Shown here: positions 52,436 to 60,715 of the stretch, piece by piece | Position numbering within the stretch: position 1 is the stretch's first letter | Layout of the letters: the number at the start of each line of letters is the position of its first letter | Assembly: GCF_002019665.1 (NCBI RefSeq) | Contig: NZ_KV917375.1 | Span: 3,423,445-3,487,444, forward strand | Length of the DNA stretch: 64,000 nt | Reading direction: 5' to 3' | Source: Sutcliffiella halmapala | GTDB taxonomy: Bacteria; Bacillota; Bacilli; Bacillales; Bacillaceae_I | Made by a program: the position numbers and the translations under genes | Notes under the pieces: model-generated | What the model saw: only the letters and a program-made list of their open reading frames with translations | The model's database searches: none | What the model was told of the DNA's origin: nothing

Positions 52436-53761
52436 TTACTGATAAGCTTTAATTTTTAATAGAGTTTCTAAATCTACTATTTCGAAATTCTGTTCTTTTA
52501 AGGCTTCGATCATGATTGGTAGAGCTTTTGCTGTCTCTATTTTTTCTGAATCGGAGTGCATGAGAATGATATCGCCATTTCGGACGTTTGCGATAACGTT
52601 GTTCACAATATTAGCTGACTCCATTTGCGACCAATCAAGGGTATCAATGGACCAAAGCACAATGGAATATCCCGCATCCTCCGCAGTAGATACAACTTTT
52701 TTAGTTGTTGCTCCATAAGGAGGTCGGAGGATAGCTGGTTCTTTTCCGGTTACTTCCTTAATGGCATTTCCGGCTTTTTCTATTTCTAGTTGCAGTGCCG
52801 CTTGATTTAATGTTGTTAAATCCACATGGTTATAGCTATGACTTAAAACTAAATGTCCCTCTGCATCAGTCCGCTTCACAACGCCTGGGGACTTCTCCAC
52901 TTCACTACCTAAATAGAAAAAACTCCCCTTTACTTGGTATTGCTTTAATACATCTAAAATTGCCGGAGTAACCGATTGATCTGGTCCATCATCAAAAGTG
53001 AGGGCCACCATTTTCTGATTCGGTCCATTAATATAGACATTTTTCTGCTCTCGTGAAAAGGTAACAATTTCTTTGCGCCATTTTTGCATACTTTTCCAAG
53101 CCTTAGCAGATAACTGATTCGAAGTTCCTTTTATATCAAGAAGATATTCCTCGTTCTCCTCTCCGGCCTGTGCTAACGCGCGACTAGAATGAAAAACAGA
53201 CAAATGGGCGACTCCTTTCTCCTTCAAAGGAATAATCATTTTCAGCTCAATGTTTTGCGCTAAATTAAAGACATAAATCCGTTCATTATTGCCTCCTCTT
53301 ACATCCGTCGGCTTTCCAAGTTCCTCTTCTAATAATTCATAGGTAATCTCACGAAGGTCCTTAGAGTAGGATCGAATATCAAAAACCTCACCGGCCTCGT
53401 TATACCCAATCGTCACCTGCTGAGTAGGAAAGCTCGCATAATAGCCATGACCCGCTTGATCAACCTGATCAGGCTCGCCCCATTCCTTTTTCACGGTTTC
53501 TATTGTACTTTCCATGACATTAAAAGAGCTTTCCTTAATCATTCCTTTTTGCGCCGACGCGATGATCTCCTTAAGAAGCTTGTTAACAGACGCTACATCA
53601 TTAGAAGGTTCATTTTCATCCTGATTATTAGGCTCTTCTGTTTCTTCCTGACTTGGTTGATTATTCACTGGCTCTGACTCCCCTGTTTCACAGGCAGACA
53701 AGATTAAGCTAATAGTTAAACATATTACGAACAAATATGTAGGAATTTTAAAATTAATCAT
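52436..53761 (-). CDS. Lipoprotein with DUF4309 (YjgB-like) and polysaccharide deacetylase domains
   Basis: A 441-residue exported lipoprotein. Signal MINFKIPTYLFVICLTISLI, lipobox SAC, then an Asp/Glu/Asn-rich linker. Residues about 60-185 form a DUF4309/YjgB-like domain (GMIKESSFNVMESTIETVKK start and VTIGYNEAGEVFDIRSYS). Residues about 245-440 are a NodB deacetylase: ALTFDDGPDQ, LGSEVEKSP, HLVLSHSYNHVDL (zinc His pair), ILRPPYGATTKK, VLWSIDTLDWSQ and GDIILMHSDSE. Such NodB enzymes deacetylate peptidoglycan or polysaccharides. Two domains normally found apart are joined here. AGGAGG precedes the ATG. Confidence 0.88.
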   Translation of the reverse strand: MINFKIPTYLFVICLTISLILSACETGESEPVNNQPSQEETEEPNNQDENEPSNDVASVNKLLKEIIASAQKGMIKESSFNVMESTIETVKKEWGEPDQVDQAGHGYYASFPTQQVTIGYNEAGEVFDIRSYSKDLREITYELLEEELGKPTDVRGGNNERIYVFNLAQNIELKMIIPLKEKGVAHLSVFHSSRALAQAGEENEEYLLDIKGTSNQLSAKAWKSMQKWRKEIVTFSREQKNVYINGPNQKMVALTFDDGPDQSVTPAILDVLKQYQVKGSFFYLGSEVEKSPGVVKRTDAEGHLVLSHSYNHVDLTTLNQAALQLEIEKAGNAIKEVTGKEPAILRPPYGATTKKVVSTAEDAGYSIVLWSIDTLDWSQMESANIVNNVIANVRNGDIILMHSDSEKIETAKALPIMIEALKEQNFEIVDLETLLKIKAYQ

Positions 53762-53824
53762 TTACTTTCCTCCTTAATTATCCCTGCTCCCATAGGTATC
53801 CAACTACTAAGAAAAGACCCTAAA

Positions 53825-54529
53825 CTAACGATCCTTTTGCTCTACTATCTCACACAATTTATGTAAATAATACATACCACGAAGCTGTTCTTTAATTAAA
53901 TAATCCTTATATACTAGAGAATCTCGGACAATTTTTATAGCATGTGCTAGATTAAATAAATCGACTTCTTTTAAGACATCTCGGACAACCTCTAAGGAAT
54001 ACACGGCTGCTTGCACGGTTCGGATAATTAGTAGCTTCCGCAAATCTGCTTGACTATATTTTCGATAACCACTATTTGCATCCCTATCTGGTTTAATCAG
54101 TTCTTCCTTCTCCCAATGTCTCAAGGTCGAATCAGCGACTCCTATTCTCTCTGCTGCTTCTTTTATCGTATACCATTTTTTATGATTAAACGAAGAAAAG
54201 CTATTTAACTCTTCCAGCTCCAAGATTTGCAACGCTTCCTCTGCCTTTCGTTTTTCCTTATGTAACCGTACTTGAACATCATTCACAATCCATAATGCAT
54301 CTGTTACTTTTTTTTGTTGAATCAAGGGCATAATGTCTCTAACCACAGTCATACCAAAGCCAGTATTCATCGCACGAATACACTCAAAATAAGCAACATG
54401 CTCTTCTGTATAAATTCGGTAGCCATTTTCCTTTCGCTCTACCTTTGGAACAATGCCCCATGATTCATAATGACGTAGTGCACTTGTACTAATGTTTAAT
54501 TTGCGTGCAATATCGATTGGTTTTATCAT
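53825..54529 (-). CDS. Double-MerR transcriptional regulator
   Basis: A 234-residue protein with two MerR-type helix-turn-helix domains: residues 1-70 (KPIDIARKLNISTSALRHYE ... GYRIYTEEH) and 115-180 (YTIKEAAERIGVADSTLRHW ... GYRKYSQADL). A helical linker separates them and there is a short C-terminal helix, without a sensor domain of the classical BmrR type. Duplicated MerR domains within one chain are unusual. The gene is divergent from the UvrA paralogue, and a 20-nt-spaced promoter with an internal palindrome stands between them. I infer that it controls the uvrA-bmrA unit. Confidence 0.9.
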   Translation of the reverse strand: MIKPIDIARKLNISTSALRHYESWGIVPKVERKENGYRIYTEEHVAYFECIRAMNTGFGMTVVRDIMPLIQQKKVTDALWIVNDVQVRLHKEKRKAEEALQILELEELNSFSSFNHKKWYTIKEAAERIGVADSTLRHWEKEELIKPDRDANSGYRKYSQADLRKLLIIRTVQAAVYSLEVVRDVLKEVDLFNLAHAIKIVRDSLVYKDYLIKEQLRGMYYLHKLCEIVEQKDR

Positions 54530-54612
54530 TGACTCTCTCCTTCATTAAACATTACTCCAAAACATTAAAGTGCTTAGACGGATTTATGCTTATAATATTA
54601 ATACGTATTATG

Positions 54613-54644
54613 TTTAACTTTAGCAATTGCATTAATGTTATACA
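54613..54644 (+). promoter_or_regulatory. MerR-type promoter of the UvrA paralogue gene
   Basis: TTTAAC (54613-54618), 20-nt spacer, TATACA (54639-54644). The spacer contains the palindrome GCAATTGC (54623-54630). Long spacers with a central dyad are the hallmark of promoters activated by MerR proteins by DNA untwisting. Confidence 0.65.
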
Positions 54645-54677
54645 ATAGATATGTACAATAAAAAAGGAGGAAAATAA

Positions 54678-57140
54678 ATGAGAGATACCATTGAAATTAT
54701 TGGAGCACGAGAACATAACTTGAAAAATGTGTCCTTACATATCCCAAAGCACAAGCTTGTCCTACTAACAGGACCTTCTGGATCTGGGAAATCTACCTTG
54801 GCCTTGGATACATTACAGAGAGAATGTCAACGTCAATACATGGAGTCGATGGGAATGACCACAGATGCCTATAGCAAACCAAAGGTCGATTCCATCATTG
54901 GCTTATCCCCGTCTATAAGCATTGGCCAGCATGTAACAAACCGTAACCCTCGCTCCACAGTTGGAACCATCACGGATATGTACACTTATTTACGCCTTAT
55001 TTTTGAAAAGCTTGGCGAGCGCCCTTGCCCAAACTGTCATCAGACTATTTTTCCAACGATTGATAAAGAATCCTATGAAGAAGAAACCGGCTTTAAACAG
55101 TTTATCCAATGTCCAAACTGTCAGCACCGTTTAGAAAAGCTAACGCGAAGCCATTTTTCTTTTAATAAGCAAGAAGGCGCTTGCCCTAGCTGTGATGGGT
55201 TAGGGAAAAAGGTAGATATTCGAATCGAAAGCGTATTTCATGAGGATTTAAGTATAAAATTTGGTGCGGTTTCTATTTGGAAGGGTGCTTATAGTGATTA
55301 CCAAATAAACATTGTCCAAGCTGCTGCTGACTATTATGATCTAGGCCTGGATATCAACCAACCATTGAAGGATCTAGACGACAGAATACGAGAATTATTA
55401 TTTTACGGAGTCGAAAGTGAGCACTTCTCCTCTCACTTCCCGGATAAAAAGCCTCCAAAAACCGTAAGTGGGGGTAAATTTGAAGGGGTATTAACTGGAA
55501 TTTGGCGCAGATATAAGGAAAAAGACGGACAGTCTGGTGAGGCAGCCCTTTTCTATTCGAAAACATGTCCAGAATGTGATGGAAAACGCCTTAAAGAAGA
55601 TAGCAGGCAAGTAAAGGTAGCAAACGCTTCTATTACAGATGTGACTAGCTTTTCCCTAGAAGAAATGAAAGATTGGCTCAAACAGCTCGAACACGCCTTG
55701 CAAGCTGCCGATATCACAATTGTCGATACTTTTCTTCACGACTTACAAAAGAAGGTAACACGAATCATCAATGTCGGCTTAGGATACTTATCATTGGAGA
55801 GACAAACTATTACGTTATCAGGTGGAGAATCTCAAAGGCTTCGCTTAGCTTCGATTCTCGGATCTGCTCTAACTGGTGTCCTGTATATTTTAGATGAACC
55901 AACAGCTGGTCTTCATCCTAAAGATACAAAAGGCTTAGTAAAGGTCATGAAGGAATTGCGGGATTTAGGGAATACCGTATTAGTAATCGAGCATGATTTA
56001 GAGGTAATGCGTGAAGCCGATCATGTGATTGACATCGGACCAGGGGCTGGTAAATATGGTGGAACCGTTGTAGGGCAAGGTACGTTACAGGAACTAATGG
56101 AGCAAGAGCTTTCGATAACTGGAGCCCACCTTAAGGAGCAACGACCTACTCCTGGGCTCCGTCGCATGGGAAATGGTCATCAGGTCACGGTACACCATGC
56201 GACCAAACATAACTTAAAGGATGTGACCGTCTCCTTTCCACTTGGCTGCTTTATCTCCGTGACTGGTGTATCAGGTTCAGGAAAGTCCACTTTAGTGTTT
56301 GATATACTTGCCTCCATGGAAAATGGTTACTATGAAGGCTGTGATAAAATTACAGGATTTGAAGCAGTTGAAAATCTAATTATCGTGAATCAATCACCGT
56401 TAACTCGCATGCAGCGATCTAATATCGCTACTTATTCTGAAGTGTTTATCCTTATCAGAAATCTATTTGCTAGCCTTCCAGAAGCAAAGGAACAAAAGCT
56501 TACACCGAAGGATTTTTCCTTCAACACTCCTGGCGGAAGATGTGAGCATTGCCAAGGACTTGGCTTTGTTACGACCAATATGCACTTTCTTCCTGATGTC
56601 GAGGTAACCTGCCCTGTTTGTAAGGGTAATCGCTTCAAAGAACATATTTTAGCTATCACTTTTAAAGGAAAATCGATTTCTGAACTACTCGATTTATCGA
56701 TTGAAGAAAGTCTTCCTCTATTCCGTGACCATAAGAAAATCGCCATTATTGTGGAGCTTTTATGTGAAATTGGGTTAGGTTATTTAAATTGGGGCCAATC
56801 TGTTACCACTTTATCTGGCGGAGAGGGTCAGCGCTTAAAGCTTGCAAAAGAGCTATATAAAGAAAAATCGAACCATACGCTCTATTTGTTAGATGAACCT
56901 TCCACAGGTCTACATCCAGGGGACGTCGAGAAATTACTTCTGCTTCTCAATAGATTAGTGGATGCTGGGAACACCGTGATTGTCGTCGAGCATAATAGTG
57001 AAGTAATCCGCCAAACGGACTGGATTATTGATCTTGGGCCTGAAGGTGGAGATGCTGGAGGAGAAATCATCGCTCAAGGAACACCAGAAGAAGTTTCAAC
57101 GATAAAAGCATCCCATACAGGTGCATATTTACAACTTTAA
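54678..57140 (+). CDS. UvrA-family ATPase paralogue (drug or DNA-damage resistance type)
   Basis: An 820-residue UvrA-like protein with two ABC modules. First: GPSGSGKSTLALDT (Walker A), TLSGGESQRLRLASI and YILDEPTAGLHP. Second: GVSGSGKSTLVFDI, TLSGGEGQRLKLAKE and YLLDEPSTGLHP. Zinc-finger cysteines CPNC/CPNC, CPSC, CPEC, CEHC and CPVC are kept. It is about 130 residues shorter than UvrA, mainly in the region between the first ABC halves, which suggests reduced UvrB binding. Such paralogues accompany resistance to DNA-intercalating antibiotics (DrrC type). GGAGG precedes ATG; divergent MerR regulator; a BmrA-type exporter follows by 109 nt. Confidence 0.9.
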   Translation: MRDTIEIIGAREHNLKNVSLHIPKHKLVLLTGPSGSGKSTLALDTLQRECQRQYMESMGMTTDAYSKPKVDSIIGLSPSISIGQHVTNRNPRSTVGTITDMYTYLRLIFEKLGERPCPNCHQTIFPTIDKESYEEETGFKQFIQCPNCQHRLEKLTRSHFSFNKQEGACPSCDGLGKKVDIRIESVFHEDLSIKFGAVSIWKGAYSDYQINIVQAAADYYDLGLDINQPLKDLDDRIRELLFYGVESEHFSSHFPDKKPPKTVSGGKFEGVLTGIWRRYKEKDGQSGEAALFYSKTCPECDGKRLKEDSRQVKVANASITDVTSFSLEEMKDWLKQLEHALQAADITIVDTFLHDLQKKVTRIINVGLGYLSLERQTITLSGGESQRLRLASILGSALTGVLYILDEPTAGLHPKDTKGLVKVMKELRDLGNTVLVIEHDLEVMREADHVIDIGPGAGKYGGTVVGQGTLQELMEQELSITGAHLKEQRPTPGLRRMGNGHQVTVHHATKHNLKDVTVSFPLGCFISVTGVSGSGKSTLVFDILASMENGYYEGCDKITGFEAVENLIIVNQSPLTRMQRSNIATYSEVFILIRNLFASLPEAKEQKLTPKDFSFNTPGGRCEHCQGLGFVTTNMHFLPDVEVTCPVCKGNRFKEHILAITFKGKSISELLDLSIEESLPLFRDHKKIAIIVELLCEIGLGYLNWGQSVTTLSGGEGQRLKLAKELYKEKSNHTLYLLDEPSTGLHPGDVEKLLLLLNRLVDAGNTVIVVEHNSEVIRQTDWIIDLGPEGGDAGGEIIAQGTPEEVSTIKASHTGAYLQL

Positions 57141-57165
57141 TTACTGTTACATGATAGGATAGAGA

Positions 57166-57230
57166 AGGATGAAGCATTCGGGAACATATAGGACTATCTT
57201 CCCGAACACTTCATTCTCGTTTAATTTTAT
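57166..57230 (+). promoter_or_regulatory. Hairpin between the UvrA paralogue and bmrA, possible attenuator
   Basis: A 19-position stem with G-U pairs (57166-57184 with 57199-57217) followed by a partial T-tract. It ends about 30 nt before the bmrA start. It could end the uvrA message or act as a drug-sensing attenuator; no leader peptide ORF was found. Confidence 0.5.
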
Positions 57231-57249
57231 ATAAAGGAGTTACACAATT

Positions 57250-58989
57250 TTGGAAAACAAACAAAAAAAGGGACTCAAACCCTTTATCACCCTAATACTC
57301 TCTACTAAAATCCCTAAATTAGCCCTCACAATAGGTTTAATAGGTAGTATTTTAACAACACTTGTCAGTCTTTCTATCCCTCTATTAACAAAAGAGATGG
57401 TCGATGGCTTCTCCGCAGATTCATTAAATATTTATCTCATTATTGCTATTGGAGCTGTCTTTATCATACAAGCAGTAATCGATGGATTTTCCACTTACTT
57501 ACTTGCGTATGTCGGACAGAAAATTGTTGCGAAGTTAAGAGAAATCATGTGGGTTAAGCTCATTCGCTTACCTGTAAGCTATTTTGATAAAAAAACAAGT
57601 GGGGAAACGGTAAGCCGTGTCGTTAACGATACAGGAATTGTGAAAGATTTAATTTCCGCTCATTTCCCTCAATTCATTACAGGGGTTATCTCCATAATTG
57701 GTGCCATCATTATCTTGTTTATTATGGATTGGAAAATGACGCTTTTAATGTTAATTTCCGTTCCGATTACGACACTCATAATGATTCCACTTGGGACGAA
57801 GATGGCCGCTATTTCACGTGGCCTTCAAGATGAAACAGCAACCTTTACAGGCAAGGTCCAGCAAACATTAAGTGAAATTCGCTTAATGAAAGCATCTACT
57901 GCTGAGAAAACAGAAGATAAAAAAGGAATCAACGGTATTGAAAAACTACTGAGCTACGGATTAAGAGAAGCGCGCATCTTTGCCCTTATCGGCCCGCTTA
58001 TCTATACGATTATCATGTTTGTCATCGTTGTGATTATTGGCTATGGCGGGATTCGGGTCGCAGAAGGTTCGATGACAACTGGTTCCCTTGTTGCATTCTT
58101 ACTTTACTTATTCCAAATTATTTACCCAATTACGTCCTTTACGATGTTCTTTACGCAGCTCCAAAAAGCAAAAGGAGCTACCGAGAGAATTATAGAAATC
58201 TTAGAAATAAAAGTAGAAGAAGGACAAGATGGCTTGGAAATGGATATCTCTAATCAAACGGTATCTGTAAAAAATGTATCTTTTGCTTATAGTGGTGAGG
58301 AAGAACCCGTACTGAAAGATATCTCTTTTGATGCAGAGTCAGGAACAATGATTGCTTTTGCCGGCCCAAGTGGTGGAGGAAAGACTACCATGTTCGGACT
58401 AATCGAACGATTTTACGAGCCGACAAGCGGAGAAATTTTTATTGGGGATACACCAATAAAAGAGTTATCGATGGATTCATGGAGAAGTCAAATTGGTTAT
58501 GTATCTCAAGACAGTCCAATGATGGCAGGTACGATCCGTGAAAATCTTTCTTATGGCTTAAAGAATATCGAGGATATCCCTGATGAACGTCTCTGGGATG
58601 TAGCGAAAATGGCCTATGCGGACCAATTTATTAAGGAATTTCCAAAAGGTTTAGACACGGAGGTTGGGGAACGTGGTGTCATGCTTTCAGGTGGTCAAAG
58701 ACAAAGGATTGCGATTGCCCGTGCATTTTTACGCGATCCTAAAATCCTCATGATGGACGAAGCAACGGCAAGTCTTGATAGTCAATCCGAAAGCATTGTT
58801 CAACAAGCCTTAACACGACTAATGGAAGGTCGAACAACATTTGTTATTGCCCATCGCTTATCAACCATTGTTAATGCAGATAAAATCATCTTTATCGAAA
58901 AAGGCCAAATTACTGGTATTGGTACGCATCAGGAAATGGTCCAAACTCATGATTTATACCGTGAGTTTGCCGAGCAGCAGTTAACCTAA
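57250..58989 (+). CDS. bmrA: BmrA-type ABC multidrug exporter (half-transporter)
   Basis: A 579-residue ABC exporter with six transmembrane segments (1-300) and an ATPase domain (340-579). It resembles B. subtilis BmrA throughout: KLPVSYFDKKTSGETVSRV (compare LPVSYFDTNASGETVSRV), GPSGGGKTTMFGLIERFYEP (Walker A), IGYVSQDSPMMAGTIRENL, LSGGQRQRIAIARA, LMMDEATASLDSQSE and the H-loop AHRLSTIVNADKI. It homodimerises and expels hydrophobic drugs. The TTG start with AAAGGAG 10 nt upstream fits. It pairs with the UvrA paralogue, suggesting a two-part defence against DNA-binding toxins. Confidence 0.93.
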   Translation: MENKQKKGLKPFITLILSTKIPKLALTIGLIGSILTTLVSLSIPLLTKEMVDGFSADSLNIYLIIAIGAVFIIQAVIDGFSTYLLAYVGQKIVAKLREIMWVKLIRLPVSYFDKKTSGETVSRVVNDTGIVKDLISAHFPQFITGVISIIGAIIILFIMDWKMTLLMLISVPITTLIMIPLGTKMAAISRGLQDETATFTGKVQQTLSEIRLMKASTAEKTEDKKGINGIEKLLSYGLREARIFALIGPLIYTIIMFVIVVIIGYGGIRVAEGSMTTGSLVAFLLYLFQIIYPITSFTMFFTQLQKAKGATERIIEILEIKVEEGQDGLEMDISNQTVSVKNVSFAYSGEEEPVLKDISFDAESGTMIAFAGPSGGGKTTMFGLIERFYEPTSGEIFIGDTPIKELSMDSWRSQIGYVSQDSPMMAGTIRENLSYGLKNIEDIPDERLWDVAKMAYADQFIKEFPKGLDTEVGERGVMLSGGQRQRIAIARAFLRDPKILMMDEATASLDSQSESIVQQALTRLMEGRTTFVIAHRLSTIVNADKIIFIEKGQITGIGTHQEMVQTHDLYREFAEQQLT

Positions 58990-58993
58990 TTAA

Positions 58994-59036
58994 GAGAAAA
59001 AGCCCGAATGAATGTTGACATCATTGGGGCTTTTCT
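58994..59036. terminator. Bidirectional terminator (bmrA)
   Basis: AGAAAAAGCCCGAATGA (58994-59010) pairs with TCATTGGGGCTTTTCT with one wobble, A- and T-rich ends on both sides. It lies between convergent genes. Confidence 0.85.
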
Positions 59037-59041
59037 TATTG

Positions 59042-59293
59042 TTATCGCTTTTTTAGCTTTCCATCTCGCTCATTACCATGTTTAAAATTTCCCGTAATTT
59101 TTGCTAAAATAAGCTGCTCTTCTATTGTGTTACCTTCTACTGCTTGTAATCTACCTAAAATTCGCTCTGCATCCTTTTCCTTTACCACCATTATTTGCTT
59201 TCCTTTATAGCTAATAAGCACGGTCCCCTTTTTCGTAGCTTGGTAGCTAAAAGGCTCTTCCCCTAATCTGTTTCGTTTATCTATTTCGCTCAT
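59042..59293 (-). CDS. Small soluble conserved-looking protein
   Basis: An 83-residue protein that I do not recognise, MSEIDKRNRLGEEPFSYQAT with the core KGTVLISYKGKQIMVVKEKDAERILGRLQAVEG. A beta-hairpin (TVLISYKGKQIMVV) followed by a helix and a highly basic C-terminus (KHGNERDGKLKKR) could bind nucleic acid. TTAGGAGG lies before ATG, a strong ribosome site, which favours a real gene. Monocistronic, ending at the shared terminator. Confidence 0.7.
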   Translation of the reverse strand: MSEIDKRNRLGEEPFSYQATKKGTVLISYKGKQIMVVKEKDAERILGRLQAVEGNTIEEQLILAKITGNFKHGNERDGKLKKR

Positions 59294-59445
59294 GTAAAGC
59301 CTCCTAATTAACTGATAATTATTTATATTATACGCTATTTGATAAAGGAGTGGTCTTATTCGATAGTAAATTACTCACATTCCTCCTGCATCCGCCGACT
59401 AAATATTGATCCAGCATATCAGATAATGCATTTATATGAAGCTAA

Positions 59446-59474
59446 TTGACATAAAACTAACATTCGTTTAATAT
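59446..59474 (+). promoter_or_regulatory. Candidate sigma-A promoter of the DUF2087/GIY-YIG operon
   Basis: TTGACA (59446-59451), 17-nt spacer, TAATAT (59469-59474). The operator-like ATGTTTATT repeats begin inside the -10 box. Confidence 0.65.
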
Positions 59475-59513
59475 GTTTATTAAATAAATAAACATTTACT
59501 TAAAATGTTTATT
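59473..59513 (+). promoter_or_regulatory. ATGTTTATT operator cluster
   Basis: ATGTTTATT at 59473-59481, its inverse AATAAACAT at 59487-59495, and a third direct copy at 59505-59513, whose start is 32 bp from the first (about three helical turns). It overlaps the promoter and the leader, so binding would repress transcription. Confidence 0.6.
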
Positions 59514-59548
59514 TGTAACCAAAACAATAATAGTGGGTGTATAGGAAA

Positions 59549-60304
59549 ATGAAAAATTTAGATTTTTTTTGGAATGCTTCTCTTGAAGAACTAAAACAAG
59601 GATATACAGAGGAAAAAAACAACTTCACATGCCTTTTATGTGAGGAAAAGATAGAAAAGGGTATCATCTATCCTTATGAGAATACCCTTTACGAAGCAGA
59701 GAGATATATGCGTCTTCATATTGAGTTTACCCACGGATCAGTGTTTGAATATTTAATCGGACTTGATAAAAAGATTACTGGTCTGACGGATCATCAGAAT
59801 AATCTCCTTCGTCTTTTTTTTCAGGGTAAAGATGATGTAGAGATCCAAAAAGTGTTGGGGATCGGTAGTGCTTCCACCATCAGACAGCACCGCTTTGCAT
59901 TAAAAGAAAAAGAGCGCCAGGCAAAAACGTTTTTAGCTATGATGGAATTATTGAAAGAACAGGACAAACATACACCAGCTTTTGTTCCGCTGCATAAAAC
60001 TGCCACGATGGTGGATGACCGCTATAACATTACCGAAGAAGAACAAGCTGAGGTGGTAAACAAATTCTTTCCTGGAGGACTACAGGAAGGCTTAAAAAAA
60101 TTCCCGCTAAAAGAGAAACAAAGACTAATCATCCTTCGGGAAATTATAAAACTTATAAATTCGGAGAGAACCTATACAGAAAGAGAATTAAACGAACTAT
60201 TAAAAACTGTCTATGCGGATTATGCAATCATTCGTAGGTATTTAATTGAATATGGCTTTTTAGATAGAAAATCAGATGGAAGCCAGTACTGGTTAAGAAA
60301 ATAA
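59549..60304 (+). CDS. DUF2087-domain regulator with a LuxR-like helix-turn-helix
   Basis: A 251-residue protein. Residues about 15-60 hold a CLLCEEKI zinc-knuckle-like pair and an RLHIEFTHGS segment. The LTDHQNNLLRLFFQGKDDVEIQKVLGIGSASTIRQHRFAL part (about 70-110) looks like a LuxR/GerE-type helix-turn-helix. The C-terminal domain EEQAEVVNKFFPGGLQEGLKKFPLKEKQRLIIL through FLDRKSDGSQYWLRK is DUF2087. ATG 59549 is preferred to GTG 59537 since a GTGGGTG ribosome site sits about 9 nt upstream. Probably an autoregulated regulator; the GIY-YIG gene follows 14 nt downstream. Confidence 0.78.
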   Translation: MKNLDFFWNASLEELKQGYTEEKNNFTCLLCEEKIEKGIIYPYENTLYEAERYMRLHIEFTHGSVFEYLIGLDKKITGLTDHQNNLLRLFFQGKDDVEIQKVLGIGSASTIRQHRFALKEKERQAKTFLAMMELLKEQDKHTPAFVPLHKTATMVDDRYNITEEEQAEVVNKFFPGGLQEGLKKFPLKEKQRLIILREIIKLINSERTYTERELNELLKTVYADYAIIRRYLIEYGFLDRKSDGSQYWLRK

Positions 60305-60318
60305 GGAGCGTGGATAAA

Positions 60319-60660
60319 ATGGATCGAAAGAAAGAGCTGAAACAATTATACAAAGAAACACCGATAGAAGCAGGAGTTTATCAAATCAAAAACAGCAGAA
60401 ATCAAAAGCTACTTATTGGTAGCACAAGAAACTTGAAAACCTTAAATGGGCTAAAATTCACCCTCGAAACAGGAACAAATACTAATAAAGAACTTCAAAA
60501 CGAGTGGAAGCATTTTGGGAAAGAAGCCTTTGAGTTTGAAATATTAGAAGTGTTAAAAAAGAAAAATGACCCCTATTTTAATGAAAAGGAAGAACTGGAG
60601 AAGCTATCGAATAAATGGCTTGATAAGTTGCAGCCATATGGTGAGCGCGGCTATCATTAA
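60319..60660 (+). CDS. GIY-YIG-fold nuclease-like protein
   Basis: A 113-residue protein with a GIY-YIG-type N-terminus: AGVYQIKNSRNQKLLIGSTRNL (GVY and LIG in place of GIY and YIG) with an Arg seven residues on, and KHFGKEAFEFEILEVL containing the conserved Glu region. The family cuts DNA, but the changed motif leaves activity uncertain. ATG 60319 has GGAG 10 nt upstream. It forms an operon with the DUF2087 regulator; I recall this pairing in other Bacilli, which implies a shared role. Confidence 0.78.
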   Translation: MDRKKELKQLYKETPIEAGVYQIKNSRNQKLLIGSTRNLKTLNGLKFTLETGTNTNKELQNEWKHFGKEAFEFEILEVLKKKNDPYFNEKEELEKLSNKWLDKLQPYGERGYH

Positions 60661-60676
60661 TAGGAATGAATAAAAT

Positions 60677-60708
60677 AAAAAGAGCACCATCCCCACAGTG
60701 CTCTTTTT
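60677..60708. terminator. Bidirectional terminator (GIY-YIG / LacI)
   Basis: An 11-bp perfect inverted repeat (60677-60687 with 60698-60708) with A- and T-runs, between convergent genes. Confidence 0.9.
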
Positions 60709-60715
60709 GAAAATT

